NCBI RefSeq assembly: GCF_000512585.2
Contig: NC_089241.1
Location: 1,612,001-1,676,000 of the forward strand
Direction: 5' to 3'
Length of the DNA: 64,000 nt
From: Kwoniella bestiolae CBS 10118
Lineage: Eukaryota > Basidiomycota > Tremellomycetes > Tremellales > Cryptococcaceae
Shown: in pieces, positions 43,378 to 56,482 of the stretch
Layout of the letters: every line of letters starts with the position of its first letter
Numbering within the stretch: the stretch's first letter is position 1
The notes under the pieces: generated by a model
Told to the model about the DNA's origin: nothing
Seen by the model: the letters and a program-made list of their open reading frames with translations, nothing else
The model's database searches: none
Translations under genes and position numbers: made by a program

Positions 43378-45952
43378 ATGGGCAGACCATCACCTCCACC
43401 CAGACTCTCTTCATTACCTGCCAACCCTCGACCCAGCTACTCCTCAACTGCACCGTCCACCACTCCCAGATCAGAAGCACCTTCAACACCTAGACGAAGC
43501 CTCCCGGCTACACCTCAACCACGTACCAGCGGATCGACCTTCGGTCCCTCCGGTGGTCTATCTAATGCAAATGCGTCGCTGGGACTGGATGATGATACTG
43601 ATACTGCCGGAGAAGGGTTACCTGCCTATTTGGAAGAAGCGGATGAGAATGAGGTGACTGTTGTTGAACCTACTGGAGGGATTGAACATGATGCTAGGAC
43701 TTCGTCGGGACCTGATCGTGGTCAGAGTGTACAGGTCGATGGGGGTGATGCGGCACAGCAAGGACAGGGACAAGGACAAGGAGGGGCATCGAGGTTTGGT
43801 AGATGGAGGGAGTGGGGTGAGTGGATGATCTGGTCTCTCATATGAGTCTATTGCACTTATAACTGATTCAATGAGTTATTCGATGTAGTGGAGAAAAGAG
43901 CTGTAGAAAGGTTCGATAATGACACTGATCGACAAGCTAGAAGGAACGCTAGACGTCAGGTGAGTATCGCTCACCTCTCCTCCATTCTCCCTGCTTGGAA
44001 TGTCTGATGAGTTTCGTCTATTCGATGTTAGCTCCCCGAAGTACCTCAACCACCATCATACAACGATACCCTTCCATCGAACAATCACCCCTCCTCGTCA
44101 TCTACTGCATCAACCCCAGCACAACCCATAAGATACCTTCCAGCAGGTGCCAAACCCACCGTCCTCCCTAACTCATCACTCCTACGAATCGACTATGGCT
44201 CGCCTTCCGAGCCGCACTCAAGGTATTCTATCAACTGTGCTTACCCCATACCAAGCTCAAATCTGATCATATTGGGTACGTCAAACGGATTGAAGTTGCT
44301 CAATACCGATCTGGACCAAGAAACAACAAGGAATGTATGGTTCAACCTCCCCGTATGGGAGATTCACCCATTATCAGTATCCCCCTCCTCCTCCTCCGGA
44401 GGGTATATAGTCTTATTGGTGGGAGGTACGGAGGAATTGTCCAAACCGTCTCTCGAGTCTAGACCGAAACGCAACTCCGGTACCCAAGTTCGGATATACA
44501 CCTTGAAATCGCTCATATCATTAGCCAAATACTCTTCGGTCCAACCACCCAATTATATGGGATTGGACCTTTACCCTCTGAAGGGGAAGGGCAAGGCGAA
44601 AGAGACCGGATGGACTATGATCGATAGATCTTCTAGTATATCCTCTGTATCGCAACGACAACGATCAGACGAATTGGTCAGAGCCTGGTCAGACGATTAT
44701 ACAATCTTACCGTCCGGTAAGAACACCAGCTCCCAAGGCGATGTCTCGTTGGTCACTACGTATATATCTCAATCTAGGATATTCGTCGCTCTCGGCACAT
44801 CAACGCATGTTATTGTACATGGCGCGTTTCCACCTGCCGCACGACCTCAAGATCAGGAAGAGATCAGATTCACAGCCTCCAGGACATTCTATCTACCTTC
44901 TCAACCACTTCATATTTCATTCCTACAACTACCTTCCATCCCCGACTTACCATCCTCGCCATCCCTCTCTTCTACTGCACAAGGATCTACAAGCAGGGTA
45001 CTGGACGATACGGCGAGCCTGTTCTCCTACGATGATAGAGCATCAATAAGGACGGGCGGATCGAACGGAAGTGGGAATCCTCCACCAGCATTCAACGATA
45101 CTCAGGACAACGCAGAGAATAATATCCCCAGCTTGGGGCTGTATGTCAGTTTTGGGTCCAAGGCATGTCTGATAAGAGTCAACGATTCGACTGTGTTGGA
45201 TCTGAAATTGAAGAAGTCGACGAATGGTACGAGTGGGCTAGCGGGGATTGCTGGTGGAGGGTCGAAGGGAGATTGGGGGAGTTTGGAGACGCTGAGATTG
45301 AAGGGTGGGGGAGAGGTTTACGTGATTACTAGGGGGAAAGAGACGTTTTTGTTCTCTGTGAGTGGAGTTGTCCTTCTCCTACTTCATCGAATGATCAGAC
45401 ATCTCATTAGAAATCCCATCTTATTCATATTCGCTCCCTAATTACTGATCAGAGGTTATGTGTCGTTTTACAAGATAACATGCTGATCTCTTCATATCAA
45501 CTCGCTAATAGGCCCCATTCGAAATCCCCTCTCAATCCAATACACCCCTCCACACCATCCTCTGGCCAGAATCCCCATTCAGCCTCTCAGCTTCTATCGA
45601 CTATACCCCCGCTTCATCCACACGAGGAAGCAAAGGGGAAGGGGAAGATGTGAATATCAGATTGATCGCTACGTCCTTCGCTGGGAATTTGCATGTCCAA
45701 CATTTGAATTTCTCCACTGGTCGATCTGGGGGACAGAGGGTGAGGAGCAAACCCTTTGGATCGAGTTTGTTGGGTGGGCTGGCAAAGGTTATTAGGACTG
45801 AATATTCTTCACATGATTTGGATGGACCTGACGGTGAAAATGGATTGAGGGCGAGAACAGAGAGGGACGGGGAAAGCGCGAAGGACGGATGTTGGGTTAG
45901 GTATAGGAAGAGGGAAGGTGATTGGAGGATTATCAAGCTTGAGAGGGAATGA
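43378..45952 (+). CDS. Large hypothetical protein, possible CNH/beta-propeller-like domain
   Basis: Four exons: 43378-43816, 43889-43959, 44032-45357, 45512-45952; 758 residues. Residues 1-~145 are Pro/Ser-rich and disordered; a basic helix follows (VEKRAVERFDNDTDRQARRNARRQ). From about residue 235 the sequence has beta-propeller character: SINCAYPIPSSNLIILGTSNGLKLLN, WEIHPLSV, YIVLLVGGTEEL, FVALGTSTHVIVHG, GLYVSFGSKACLIRV and RLIATSFAGNLHVQHL. The opening strands resemble the citron-homology (CNH) fold, which often binds small GTPases, but the match is loose. There is no signal peptide or membrane helix. I do not recognise an orthologue. Confidence 0.78.
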
Positions 45953-46773
45953 CAAAGGCATAGTGCATGTACAACAATCTGGACTAATCATGATTGTCTA
46001 GGAGACACATGGCATCGAGGGCCGCCGTGACGCGTTATCATTAGATATCTGAACTCTACTAAATGCAGATGTTTGAGCTAAAGGCACTGATATCCAATTT
46101 CATGATCTCACATATCGGCGGTGATTCAACCAGCTAGGAAAGTCTGTGAAACAATTATAACTCAAAAGCACGACGCCTGGTTCAGTGTCCGGCACTGCAT
46201 AATTTGCAAGCACTGCGACTTTTTTTTATCCACATGAAGATCGATTGACCCCGTGAATGGCAAACTGTCAAGTCACCGTTTCATCTCGCCCCAATTGCGA
46301 TCAATCGTGATCGTACCTTTAATTCTCGGCAGATTGACCTGACCTCCTTCCTCTCATTCATCCCTTTGGATGAAAGGTGCTTACCCGAGCCCGATAAAGG
46401 ATGTATGATACCGATTAATCTGCCTAAGGGGATAATGGCGTTTCGACGGTATACTGCTTTGTCCCGACTCATACGATATGGGGGTATTAAAGGTGGATGT
46501 ACTTATAAAATGGCTCAATTGTTTCCTGTATACCGGTCAATCCCTCTTACTCTTTCCCGAATTATTGTCCATTTTCGCCCATTATTGGGCTTGTTTCTGG
46601 TGTGATTTCTGATCATTTAACTGAATATTGTCATTCTTTTGCAAATCAACCATCAATCTAATCGAATCACGTTGGCCGATTCGTTATAGATTGGCGCAAC
46701 TACAACTGACCAGAATCTCAATAAACAAAGAAGTGCTGCCGGTCATTCACTTCTTGTTCTCCCTCTTCTCACA
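45953..46773. other. Intergenic region with TATA box of DUF1996 gene
   Basis: 821 bp. TATAAAA at 46504-46510 is 264 bp before the DUF1996 ATG. AT-rich, no other gene recognised. Confidence 0.45.
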
Positions 46774-49026
46774 ATGGTAACTTCCAAATTTATTTTAAGC
46801 CTAGTCCTATTTTCAGGTACAGGTATCACCCAAATCGCAATGATCGAAGCTCAAACCCAAATCCAACAAGTTCCAGAAGCCTACGACAGTCTGTTGTTCA
46901 CCGAGGATTTCTTCGCCCTCGTCAACTCGAGATTGGATCCTCTGGTAGTTAGCGGACACGTCCATCATGTAGTTGGTGGATCGGCGTTTGCGGCTACTCA
47001 GGATTATGCGATGGCTAGGAATGCTAAGGTGAGTGAACATCTTGTCGTGCGATGGGGCTAGGCCTAGGGCTCAGCATGTGTTTCCTTTTGTTGGTAGTGC
47101 ACTTCCTCCAATCTGGCTTGTGATCTTTCAAAGTGAGTGGAGTGGCGCTTCAAACGATCTATCCCCCTTTCCAGACTTGGGGTGTGTACTGATATCGACA
47201 TCTGTCGTATAGCTACTGGACACCTCATCTATACTAGTGAGTTCATGTTGTCGGATACCATTGTTCACGATATAACGCTAATGTGACATGACACGTTGTA
47301 GTAAATGGAGGAATGGGAGTTATACAGCAGTGACAGGAGATGGAATGACCAACTAGTAAGTCTGACCTCTCTCTTCATCTGAGCCAGCGCTAGTCTCGAT
47401 GGGAGGGTCTTACTAAACGTTTAATCCGATAAACAGCTGGAAATACCCTCTTACCAACGTGGACAAGGCGGATCCGTTCGCCGCTCTCCCCGACGACTTC
47501 AGGATGTTGGCGGGCGATATCAAGCGAGACGATTTCGATCCTCACAAGGCTGTTAGTTTCTTGTGTGTAGATGCGCAAGGGATTTATCGTGAGTCTGCAT
47601 TTTACTCCGCCTGTTCCATTAGCATCTAACCTTGACCTTTGGTAGTGAGAATGCTGAGGTTGTCTGTGCAGATTATAGCGATGACATGCCGACGGATAGG
47701 GAATGTCCTACGCTCCGACCACAGGTAAGCGATATACCTGATACAGCAGGATCTCTTACCTAACACGATGTCTAATATGGGATCTTTATGCAGCTCCACT
47801 TCCCAGAATGTTGGAATGGGGTAGACTCCTACAAGGAAGATAACTCGCACGTAGCTTATCCCATCGATGCCAATCCCGAGGGAGGCGTTTGTCCAGAAGG
47901 GTTCAAGAAGATCCCTCATCTGCTTTTGGAAAGTGAGTCTCGTCTTCTCGTGGTTCGTTCTGTCGTTATGTAAGCGATTGATAGCTAAACAGAGGTTTGG
48001 TGTTAGGTACTTACCATATCACGCCTGAAAATATTGGCGAAGGCTACGAATGGTATCCTGGTTGTTTCGTTCTGTAAGTGGCCGTTCGCTTATCGCAAGA
48101 CCTGTCATCACTCAACTACGTACAGGCAAGGAAGGCAATCAGCTGATGTAAGCGTGATTGGTTGTGCTTCACCTACCCTAGGGCTAACGGAGATAACAAT
48201 GGATTCTCGTTCCATGCCGACTGGCTTAACGGTTTCCCAAGTAACTTCCTGACCGAGGCTTTCCATCAATGCTACGATACAGCCTCAGGACTCCTTATTA
48301 AGGATTGTCCGTACATCACTCAGTTCAGAGGTGATACAGGTCGAGGATGTGTGACTGAAGGTGATGTCATTAATGAGGTGAGTAAAACGTATCACCGTGA
48401 TATCGATTGGATACTTCCCCTACTTGGTCGAGCCTCTGCCGACCAGGGAGGTATACCGTGTCGTTTGGCTGACAAGTCCCCTCCTGTAGCTCGTCGGCCA
48501 ACATGTCGCAATCCCAGCTCTACCAGGTAACAACCCCGAATACAACTCTTCGAAATACTCCGACAACTACCCCAAGGGCTCGATCCAAGGATACACCGAA
48601 CAAGCCTCTATCGTCAAAGCCTCAGACGCTACCGGAGGGTTCTGCATCGAGGGGCTGTGTACAGATTATATTGGCAGTGATCTTGTGGCTCCCCAATCGG
48701 GTGGAGCAGCTGTCGTTCCTGCCAATAACACCAGTGCCGGTACAACCCCTTCCGGTGCGCCTGCAGCTGGTGCTTCTGCCTCTAGCGCGATTACAGATTC
48801 GGTCCCTCCGTCGAACTCTGCATCTGGTACAGCTCCCACCAACGTTTTAGGACCTGATGCGACCATGTCGATCTTTCCTATCTCTGTCGATCCTGTCAAC
48901 CCTTCTGGGACCATACCTCCAACCGCAGCTGCCGTCCAAAACAGTGTCACCGCCCCTGCTGCGAGTGCACCGTATGATTCGCAGAGTCGTCATTGGTCTA
49001 GGAGAAATGGTAGACGGAGATTGTAG
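46774..49026 (+). CDS. Secreted DUF1996-domain protein
   Basis: Ten exons: 46774-47028, 47098-47132, 47213-47236, 47302-47355, 47437-47588, 47672-47724, 47794-47932, 48007-48073, 48182-48377, 48490-49026; 503 residues. Signal peptide about 1-25. DUF1996 landmarks: DPLVVSGHVHHVVGGSAF, CTSSNLACDLSNYWTPHLYY, GMTNYWKYPL, LHFPECWNGVDSYKEDNSHVAYP and NGFSFHADWLNGF, then the Ser/Ala/Pro-rich tail (from ~385) that extends to a basic end without a hydrophobic GPI segment. The domain is common in fungal secreted and wall proteins; its function is unknown. The intron at 48074-48181 could look like two short introns around a 25-nt exon, but that exon leads to a stop, so one 108-nt intron is preferred. 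Confidence 0.88.
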
Positions 49027-49910
49027 AATCACGATTCAGACCACACGTACTGTATTATACCTGCCAAATACGGCGCAGGATTACTGAATATTATCATGCA
49101 GCGTCTTTCTCCCTTCCCCTGGAGGGAAGGTCAAAACCGTGCCATGCATCTCCCCTATCTGAGTTACCTATGTGATCAGTCTGCTTATGCTTTCATGACA
49201 CGCATTGGCAGTATTTGTGGCTATTGAAACTCTTCGATCCCATCGCATTTCAAACATGTTCTGCAAAGTGGATGACTAGGCAGAAGGCGGGATACTGTAC
49301 AGTGTCTGTTGTTTGTTGTGTCTCCCCTCGCGACTACTCTAAATCACTCGGTGTTGCACATCTCACGACGAAGCGTCAATCATGAAGGAGTCAATCACAG
49401 GATACGCTCCGAACCGAAGTATACAGTATGCTCGACCGAAGACTTTAAGAAGACGATACAGTGTCTCTCAGCCATAAAATTATAACCTTATAGATGAGGT
49501 AGGGTTAAGGCATACGGATCAGTATTCATATTCGGTTCCACACACGTATACCCCTTGCATCCTGACGATCAATCCTGATTTACCGGGATATACCATCTTA
49601 CGAGGTATATCCACGAGGAGATACGGGGATAACGTAAACTTTGGCGCACGGCATGAGGCATTCCTGGGCAATGTTTGTCACTCAATGTATAATGCCACAG
49701 ATTGATGTTGTTGATCGTTGAGTTATATCCATTACCTTTCGTTCGTAGGTGAATCATGGAGATCCATGATACTCGGAGATGGGTACGGACGAACGAGGAG
49801 TGAAGGTATAAATACTAATGCACAATTACTCGCATCCTTCATTCCCCATTTTACCACTTGATACAGTACTAACTAAATACACTCTTTTACCAAGAAAGAC
49901 TGATTTTACA
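49027..49910. other. Intergenic region with TATA box of secreted-protein gene
   Basis: 884 bp. TATAAATA at 49807-49814 lies 97 bp before the next ATG. No coding or RNA gene recognised in the rest. Confidence 0.5.
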
Positions 49911-51331
49911 ATGCTAAAAAATCCATTGTCCATCTTGATCACTTTGCTGATCGCACTGCAACTCGCCTCGGCAACTCCCCTTAATTTATGGGACGAAGAG
50001 CTCCCCTGTAAGACCAATGCGGAGTGTCTCAAGAAAGGACTCCCACTTAGAAAACCTTCCCCCGTGGTTAAGAGGGCTCTACATCCCAGACAGTCTGCCA
50101 GTGTGAACTCGTGAGTCAGCAATTGATTCCACATTGGTGCATGGCTGTGCTAATTCTATGTGTTGTGAATAGTGACTATAGAATCAGTGTGGGCAGAGGT
50201 CAAGGAATAGCAGGATTTATGGATAGAACCCCTAATGCCAGTGGACAATACACTATGAGCCAAGTAAGTTATCATATTCTTTGTTGGAGAACCAAGTAAT
50301 ACCAATGAACTGAATTGGGTAGGGATTGGGCTGACTTGAGCTTGCCAAACAGGATCCGTCTCAACGAATCATCGTCAGCGAACCCTCGTTATCAGGCGGT
50401 GCATTGAATATCCGAAATTTCGTGTCCAATATGGGTCTGAGCTATAGTACTCTGGCTGCTCGTATGTTCCTCTTCCTTCGTGTCTTACTTCACCTAACCG
50501 GAAACCAGTCAGTCTGATGGTTCTTTAATCTCTCAAAACGTAGAGGTCGGTCCCCTTTCGGGAGGTTCCATACTCAGTTCGACGAGCTACAAGTGAGTCA
50601 ATGATGTCCCCCCATCAGAGATATATCCTCCTGACTTGATGAGGTATTGCGCTAACTTACGATACAGCTATGCGGTGATCACAGCTTCGACTTCCAATTG
50701 TGAGTCGTACATATATCTCAACGACAGTCTCTCTCTCACTGCCCCGCGTCCACTTATGGGTATGTTCTCACTGACCTTGTTTCAGTCGACTCGTCCTCCG
50801 GACCCCAGACCCCACCTAATCGATCGTACACTCTGTACGGCGTTGCGACAGGAGCCACCTCAGGCGTGGAAACGGACATCGTGAGTCATCTTTGCAATGC
50901 GCTGTACCACAACACGGTGGGAAACCATCCTGATGATGGTCTCTACTACTGGATATATATACATGTCGATGATGCTTAATCATGTTTCAGTGGTATCAAA
51001 CCGTCGCTGGGTCTGATAACTTGTTCACCACCTGGCAAAACTCGGATGGTACTTCCGTAGCAAGGACTCAAGTGATGTATGATCCTGCTAACGGTAAGCT
51101 CGCTATGACAAGCTGCTCATTGAGAACGTCTGTCTCATAACTTATCGTTGTTGTCGTTTGTAGCCAACTTCATCATTACCGGTTGTGCCAGTTGTTATCA
51201 AGCTCAATTCCCCAGTAATGGCGCTTATGCTGTTGTGAGTGATTTACGTCGGACTTGATCAAGTGGATAGATTGCTAATATAAGGACATTCACCGCAATA
51301 GGATTTGATAAGGAGTAAAGTAGTCACATAA
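49911..51331 (+). CDS. Secreted orphan protein
   Basis: Nine exons: 49911-50110, 50173-50263, 50353-50461, 50545-50593, 50668-50699, 50786-50880, 50991-51093, 51164-51234, 51302-51331; 259 residues. A signal peptide (MLKNPLSILITLLIALQLAS) is followed by a short propeptide-like stretch ending in VVKRALHPRQ (KR and R-Q sites suit Kex2-type processing). The mature part is Ser/Thr/Gly/Asn-rich with beta-strand-like spacing and contains SGGALNIRNFVSNMG, SYTLYGVATGATSG, WYQTVAGSDNLFTTWQNSDG and FIITGCASCYQAQFP with its close Cys pair. All introns are canonical. I do not recognise a family; it could be an effector-like or wall-associated protein. Confidence 0.78.
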
Positions 51332-51755
51332 GTCAGCGAGTACATGATCGAAGTATAGTGACTTCCCACCGCAATGAGGGATAATAATTATGCTCAACTA
51401 CGCCCTCGCTTTGTTTTCTTCTTCTTCTTTCTATTTGGCACTTTTGGTATATGACATTGGACATTTTCACTATAGCAGTCTTGCTTTCAATTCTCTTTCG
51501 AAAGTACGAATCTCGTTCATAGGGATATCACATTCCAACAAGGGGATCGGTACATACATTATCTCTATACATATAATCGCAATATGTTATACCTAATTAC
51601 ATCTTGCCCAGGATTGCTCCCCCGCTTTATTATCATCCATACACGACATCTGTTAACATCCAGTTCCATCATGCTCCGCAAATGTACGACTCAAGCGATG
51701 ATCCTTTCTTATCATCTCATCCCGTATCGTCCTCACCTGTACGAGGAACATCCCA
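51332..51755. other. Convergent intergenic region
   Basis: 424 bp between convergent stops (orphan secreted protein and ELL); 3' UTRs expected. Nothing else seen. Confidence 0.5.
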
Positions 51756-53948
51756 TCACACAAACCACCTCCGTATCCCTTCCAACTCATTATGCCATTT
51801 CTGCCATTTACCCACCAACCTATTCAGTTCAACCTCATCGGTCCCAGCATCTCCATCCACTTTCATCCCCGACTCAGCAGCTTGATGTATCCTACTTAAC
51901 TTCTTCGTTAATTGCTGATACGCAGGATACAGCTCTTCATACCGATCTCTAAGGGATTCTTGGTCCGGTCGATCGATTTGAGAAATACCGTTCGTCCGGG
52001 GTAATGGGGCTGAGACGGGATGATGGTCTATATTCGCGGACGCGGGTGTAGATGTCATAGTGGATTTACTTGAACCTGCCGCTGAACTAGATCCATTAAG
52101 TTTCAGCTCCGGTGGAGGGGGTTTACGTTTAGACGTAGGCGAAGAATTCCTCCTTATCTTCGTTGTCGGTCTACCACGAATCTCGCCTTCTTCATGTTCC
52201 TCTCCAGGTTCAGGCGATGACGAGTAATTCCGTTTCTTGTGATTTGGCGTTAGTCTTTCTTTCTCCTTTTGCTGCTGTTCCAACGCTCGAGCTTTATCTT
52301 TTTCCCGTACCTTCTCTGCTAACGATAATCTTTCTTTTCCCTTTTGCTGGATTTGTTCAGAAGTATCCTTCTTTTCCTTGTCTTTACCGTTCGTCGATCG
52401 TCCTCTAGGTGGCGATTCATCCTCGTCGTCCGAAGAATAATCAATCTCTTTCCCTTTTCCTTTCTCTTTCCCTTTCACACCACTTTTGGCCATACCATCC
52501 ACCTTTGTCACTTCATTCTTCTCCCTGTCTTTAGGCTTTATCTCAAGCGGTGTCGCACGCGGGCTTGCAGTCCCATCGGGAGGCTTGGTATTAGGCAGAC
52601 TCGTCGACCGCTGCTTCTCAAGCATGAACTTTGCTCTTTCCCTCGCGATCCTACTTTGAGGTCCAGTCGATCCACTCCCTCCGGCCCCACTTCCGGTAGT
52701 AGATTTTCTCGTCGATTTCGCTTTGGTAGTAGATGACGTGGAAGGTGCAGGCGATTCATTCCTACTTGGCGCCGAGCTAACGGGCGGAGCAATACTCAAC
52801 CCATTCTGAGGGACAGCTGCAGTAGGTTTCTCCTGACTTCCATTGGAACTTTCGGCACTTGCGCTGTGATACCCCCCTCCTCCATTTTCCAACTCCGCTT
52901 CTTTCCTGTCCAGCTCTTCTCGCTCTTCAGCATCGAAGGGTAGCTCCAGTTCGTCGAATGCCTCTCTAGCTAGGCGGATGACCTGCTGTTGTTCTGCGTA
53001 GGTGTATTTCCACTGACCTGGTCCGAGCTTGATCTTGGAATATTGGTTGGGAAGGAGAGTATAGGTGGGAGGATGGGTTGAAGAGGCTCGGCCGACCTGT
53101 GTCGAGAAGCACGATGTTAGGTCATCGGTCTGGCAGTTTATTCCAGATGACACGATTGGGAAAGGGTAGCAGAGCCAGATATACTCACCACTTTGACAAC
53201 TCTCATCACATTCTGTTCGTCGCCTCCCACTCTCCTTACTATATCCTGCACGGTCGTAGGACCAAGAGCCAGTAATTGCATAACCCTAGTTTTGAGAGGT
53301 ATCATCTGCCCAGTCCCGGTACCAGTTCCACTTGATCCCGCGACAGAAGCAGGAGCAGGTGCAGGAGATGGGACAGCACTACCCATCTGAGGTGAACTGT
53401 TTGCCCTTCCCATTCCTGCCGAGCTAACACTAGGAGCAAGTCTCTTTTTCGAAGGAGGAACAGATCCCTCAACTCTAATTGCTCTTTCCTTCCTCTCGCG
53501 TTCTATAGCTTCGCTCTGTGCTTTCAGCTTGTCTGCTGCTCTTGCTGTAGAGGCGGATGTGAGGGGTACGTTTAGTCGAGTGCTGGCCATCGCGGCGAGT
53601 GACAGGGTAGAGGAAGACGGGTTGTACAAGTGAAGTTCGGATGGAATACCGGTTGATCTTGGGTCGAGCGGTATGGGAGGTAGATTGGGGATGTTGAGAG
53701 TCTGGCAAGATTGATAGGTCAGCACATCCTCAGTCTGTCAGGTAGCTTGCTGAATGTAAGTCGCAAAGGACATGAGCAGTACATACCATCTTTCCGTCGG
53801 CCGTCACGCTCACTTCCAATCCCCCGCTTCCTGCTTCCTGGAGTGACTGCCATACCTCCTCTGGAAACTTGATGAGATAAGCTGGGTTGGGAGGATGTTC
53901 GGTATTTGGAGGAGTTAGGGGGATAGAACCGGATGTTGGAAGCGGCAT
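51756..53948 (-). CDS. RNA polymerase II elongation factor ELL
   Basis: Three exons: 53948-53787, 53701-53189, 53096-51756; 671 residues. The N-terminal half has the ELL pattern: AYLIKFPEEVWQSLQEAG and LNIPNLPPIPLD, then the winged-helix segment RVMQLLALGPTTVQDIVRRVGGDE...VMRVVKVVGRA...YTLLPNQYSKIKLGPGQWKYTY. A long charged, Ser/Lys-rich linker follows, and the C-terminus is an occludin/ELL coiled-coil domain (DRYEELYPAYQQLTKKLSRIHQ and LNRLVGKWQKWHNELEGIRRWF). ELL raises the elongation rate of RNA polymerase II, in fungi with an Eaf partner. Domain order is as in animal ELL. No other candidate fits. Confidence 0.83.
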
Positions 53949-55252
53949 TGCGAAGATTTCTGCTTAGTAGAAGGCGATTAAGCTCGATGGTGAACGTTTA
54001 ATATGATTGAGATAAATTCGTGGGATTGGTGATTACTGCAGATGTGAATTGCGAAGCTGCTGATTTGCCCCGTCAGTTATCTTTTCTAGTCGCTTCAAGT
54101 CACCAATAGCTGGGTGACAGGGTATTCAATGTCAAAGTCTCAATGGCTCCCTTAGTGAAGAGACGCCTTTGAATCCTTTGTCGTTCTAAGCCATTCCTTC
54201 CTTCCTACGGTCCTACGGTCCTTCGGCCGACCATGTGTCTGTTGAGTGGTTTACCACTATCGGTAGACTAGAGGATTGATATTCTATGGAGGCGGGAGAA
54301 ACCTGTTGTTGATGGTGCTTGAGGAAGAAGCCAGAGGTCAATTGTACTAGATTGTGTGCACGCTGAAAGTGCGATTGTTTGATCTAAAGGCAGGGAGGAA
54401 ACGTGTGGAAACGGACTGAATTGAAGGCGCTGTACTGGGTGCTTCGAACGTCGATACACGATCTCCGGCGTCGGAATCTGCTGATATATCGGTGGATGTA
54501 CAAGCGACGACTAAGAAGGATGTTGGGTCGAGTGGGATTACAAGTCGGAGCAGAGATAAGGAGGGGGGAATGAGAGAGTTGATGTTTACTAGAGTAGTAT
54601 GCCGTTAAACTCGTGCATCCTTAACAAGGTTGATTCGTACCATACATAGCCGGTGTGACTGGTGACTGAACCCTGATTCTCTATTACCTTACCAATCAAG
54701 TACGCATAACTTGGCTGTCGTCGATCCCATATATATGTATCAACACAGTCCAGTCGTATGAAGATTACGAAGCAATACCTCTCGAATGACTTGCAGGCAT
54801 CAGCATATCATTTGTCTAAATATACAACAGGTCTGAAAACAGACCGTCACAAGACGAAGAGGTCAGCAATAGCCATGCCCCATCAGGTAGACAGTCAAGA
54901 ATCGGAATCCAACGAGTCATCTGATTAGTAGTACAGCTACAGCTGTATTCCAGCAACTTCAGATATGAGGGTAGATCTTGACAGAGGTGAATCTGATATC
55001 ACTGACCACACGATCTGACTGTCTCGTCAGTGTGTATGTCATGGTTGTCGCTTAGAAGACATTGCCTGTGCGTTTCAAGTTGAGTTTGTGTACCGTACGT
55101 AGCACCTGCGCATTGACAAACCAACTAAACAACCTAGCAACGCGATCGCAGCAAGAATACCTGCATCATGACATGCCATCCTCAAGTCTGCATCTGTATC
55201 TGCATGCATCAAATACTGACCCAAAAGTCGACGGTATGAACCTCACAATACA
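53949..55252. other. Divergent intergenic region, 1.3 kb
   Basis: Largest gap without a candidate gene outside 21.4-23.3 kb; between ELL and the type II membrane protein, transcribed away from each other. It holds a short direct repeat (TACGGTCC twice at 54206-54221). Short open frames here lack coding features. I see no tRNA or snRNA. Confidence 0.45.
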
Positions 55253-56360
55253 ATGGTACCGTCATACACTCTAATCAAACATTTCCTACTTATCATCCTA
55301 ATAATCTTCTCACTAGTAGCAATTCATCTCATAGGTATTCTACCTACTCGAGGGAACAATCACCCGACCAAGGTGCATGGACCATCCGACAGGGATATAA
55401 CGATCTTGCAATATTCCCCTTCAGATACCGAGGGTGAAGCACACCATTGGAAGAAGGTTGGGAGGAGTGTACGATCCTACTCTGAGGGATCATTGCGGAA
55501 ATACTGCAGTGCGAGGGGGTATGTATATGTCAGGTCGGTCGGGTTGGGCTTGAGCATGGATGGTGCATCCGTGGATGAGGAGGGATTGGTGGTTCTGAAG
55601 GGTGTTTTGGATATCTTGGAGCGCGGGGACGGCGTCGGAACGAGAGAAAGATGGTTGATGTGAGTTTGCAGACTACCTCCAACATTATTCTTGTTATCAG
55701 GGCTGAGCTCAATGAATGATTCGTCTTTATTCTTGTTCACTTAGATTAGTACCTTCAGATCGTATAATCATCAACCCCTCAATACCCCTTGACACCTTTC
55801 TACCTCCCACCTCTACCGCACAACCATTGATCGTCTCATCAGGCCTGTTGGATGGTACGATCCTTCTGAAGATCAATGGACAGATACTAGAGCTATTGAT
55901 GGACGTTATAGAGCTTAAAAGACGAGGATCCAAAGACAGTGATGATGATCATACCAATGGAGCAGAATCTTTTAGACAAGTATTATCAGAGTACCTACTA
56001 CACGAGGAACATCGAGGGAAATGCGCACCCATACCTACAGAATGGTTCGACTCCACCACCTTATTCCCCCAATCACCAGATCCAAGCTTAAAAGTAGCAG
56101 CAGAAGAGATAGGAGGCGATACAACTACAACAGAACATGAATATACACCACAATTGATCTACAGGTTTCCTCCATCCACCTCGAGAAAACATATTCAAGA
56201 TATGCTCAAGATCCCAGACAGGATATACGCACAGGCAGAGAAGTACGAGCAAGATATGTGGAGGTATTACGGTAAGATCGTTGATGGGTTGAATAACATG
56301 GAAGACAAGGAGAGGATCGAGGGGCAAAGTAAGAAGTGGTGGAGTAGATATGAAACTTGA
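55253..56360 (+). CDS. Type II membrane protein resembling GT34 galactosyl/mannosyltransferases
   Basis: Two exons: 55253-55659, 55745-56360; 340 residues. A short cytosolic end and one signal anchor (FLLIILIIFSLVAIHLIGIL, residues ~11-30) give a Golgi type II topology. The lumenal part has the layout of fungal GT34 enzymes: SLRKYCSARGYVYVR, a nucleotide-sugar site region ERWLILVPSDRIIINPSIPLDTFLP, and SSGLLDGTILLKINGQILELLMDV (family: N.G.FLLRN..WS..FL), then a C-terminal block ending WWSRYET. The expected Asp-x-Asp metal motif reads PSD here, so activity is doubtful. The family link is by remote pattern only. Confidence 0.65.
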
Positions 56361-56482
56361 TAGGTCATCTGATAATCATGATACATGGTAACATGCAAAG
56401 ACATATGGTGTCGCAATACAACTATGTTATTCTCACAAATACAACTTGACATTTTGTTGAATTCCAATCTCCCTCATAAATC

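Noticed and set aside
48134..48158. 25-nt exon in the DUF1996 gene
   Set aside because: Although flanked by AG and GT, including it leads to an immediate stop in the next exon.
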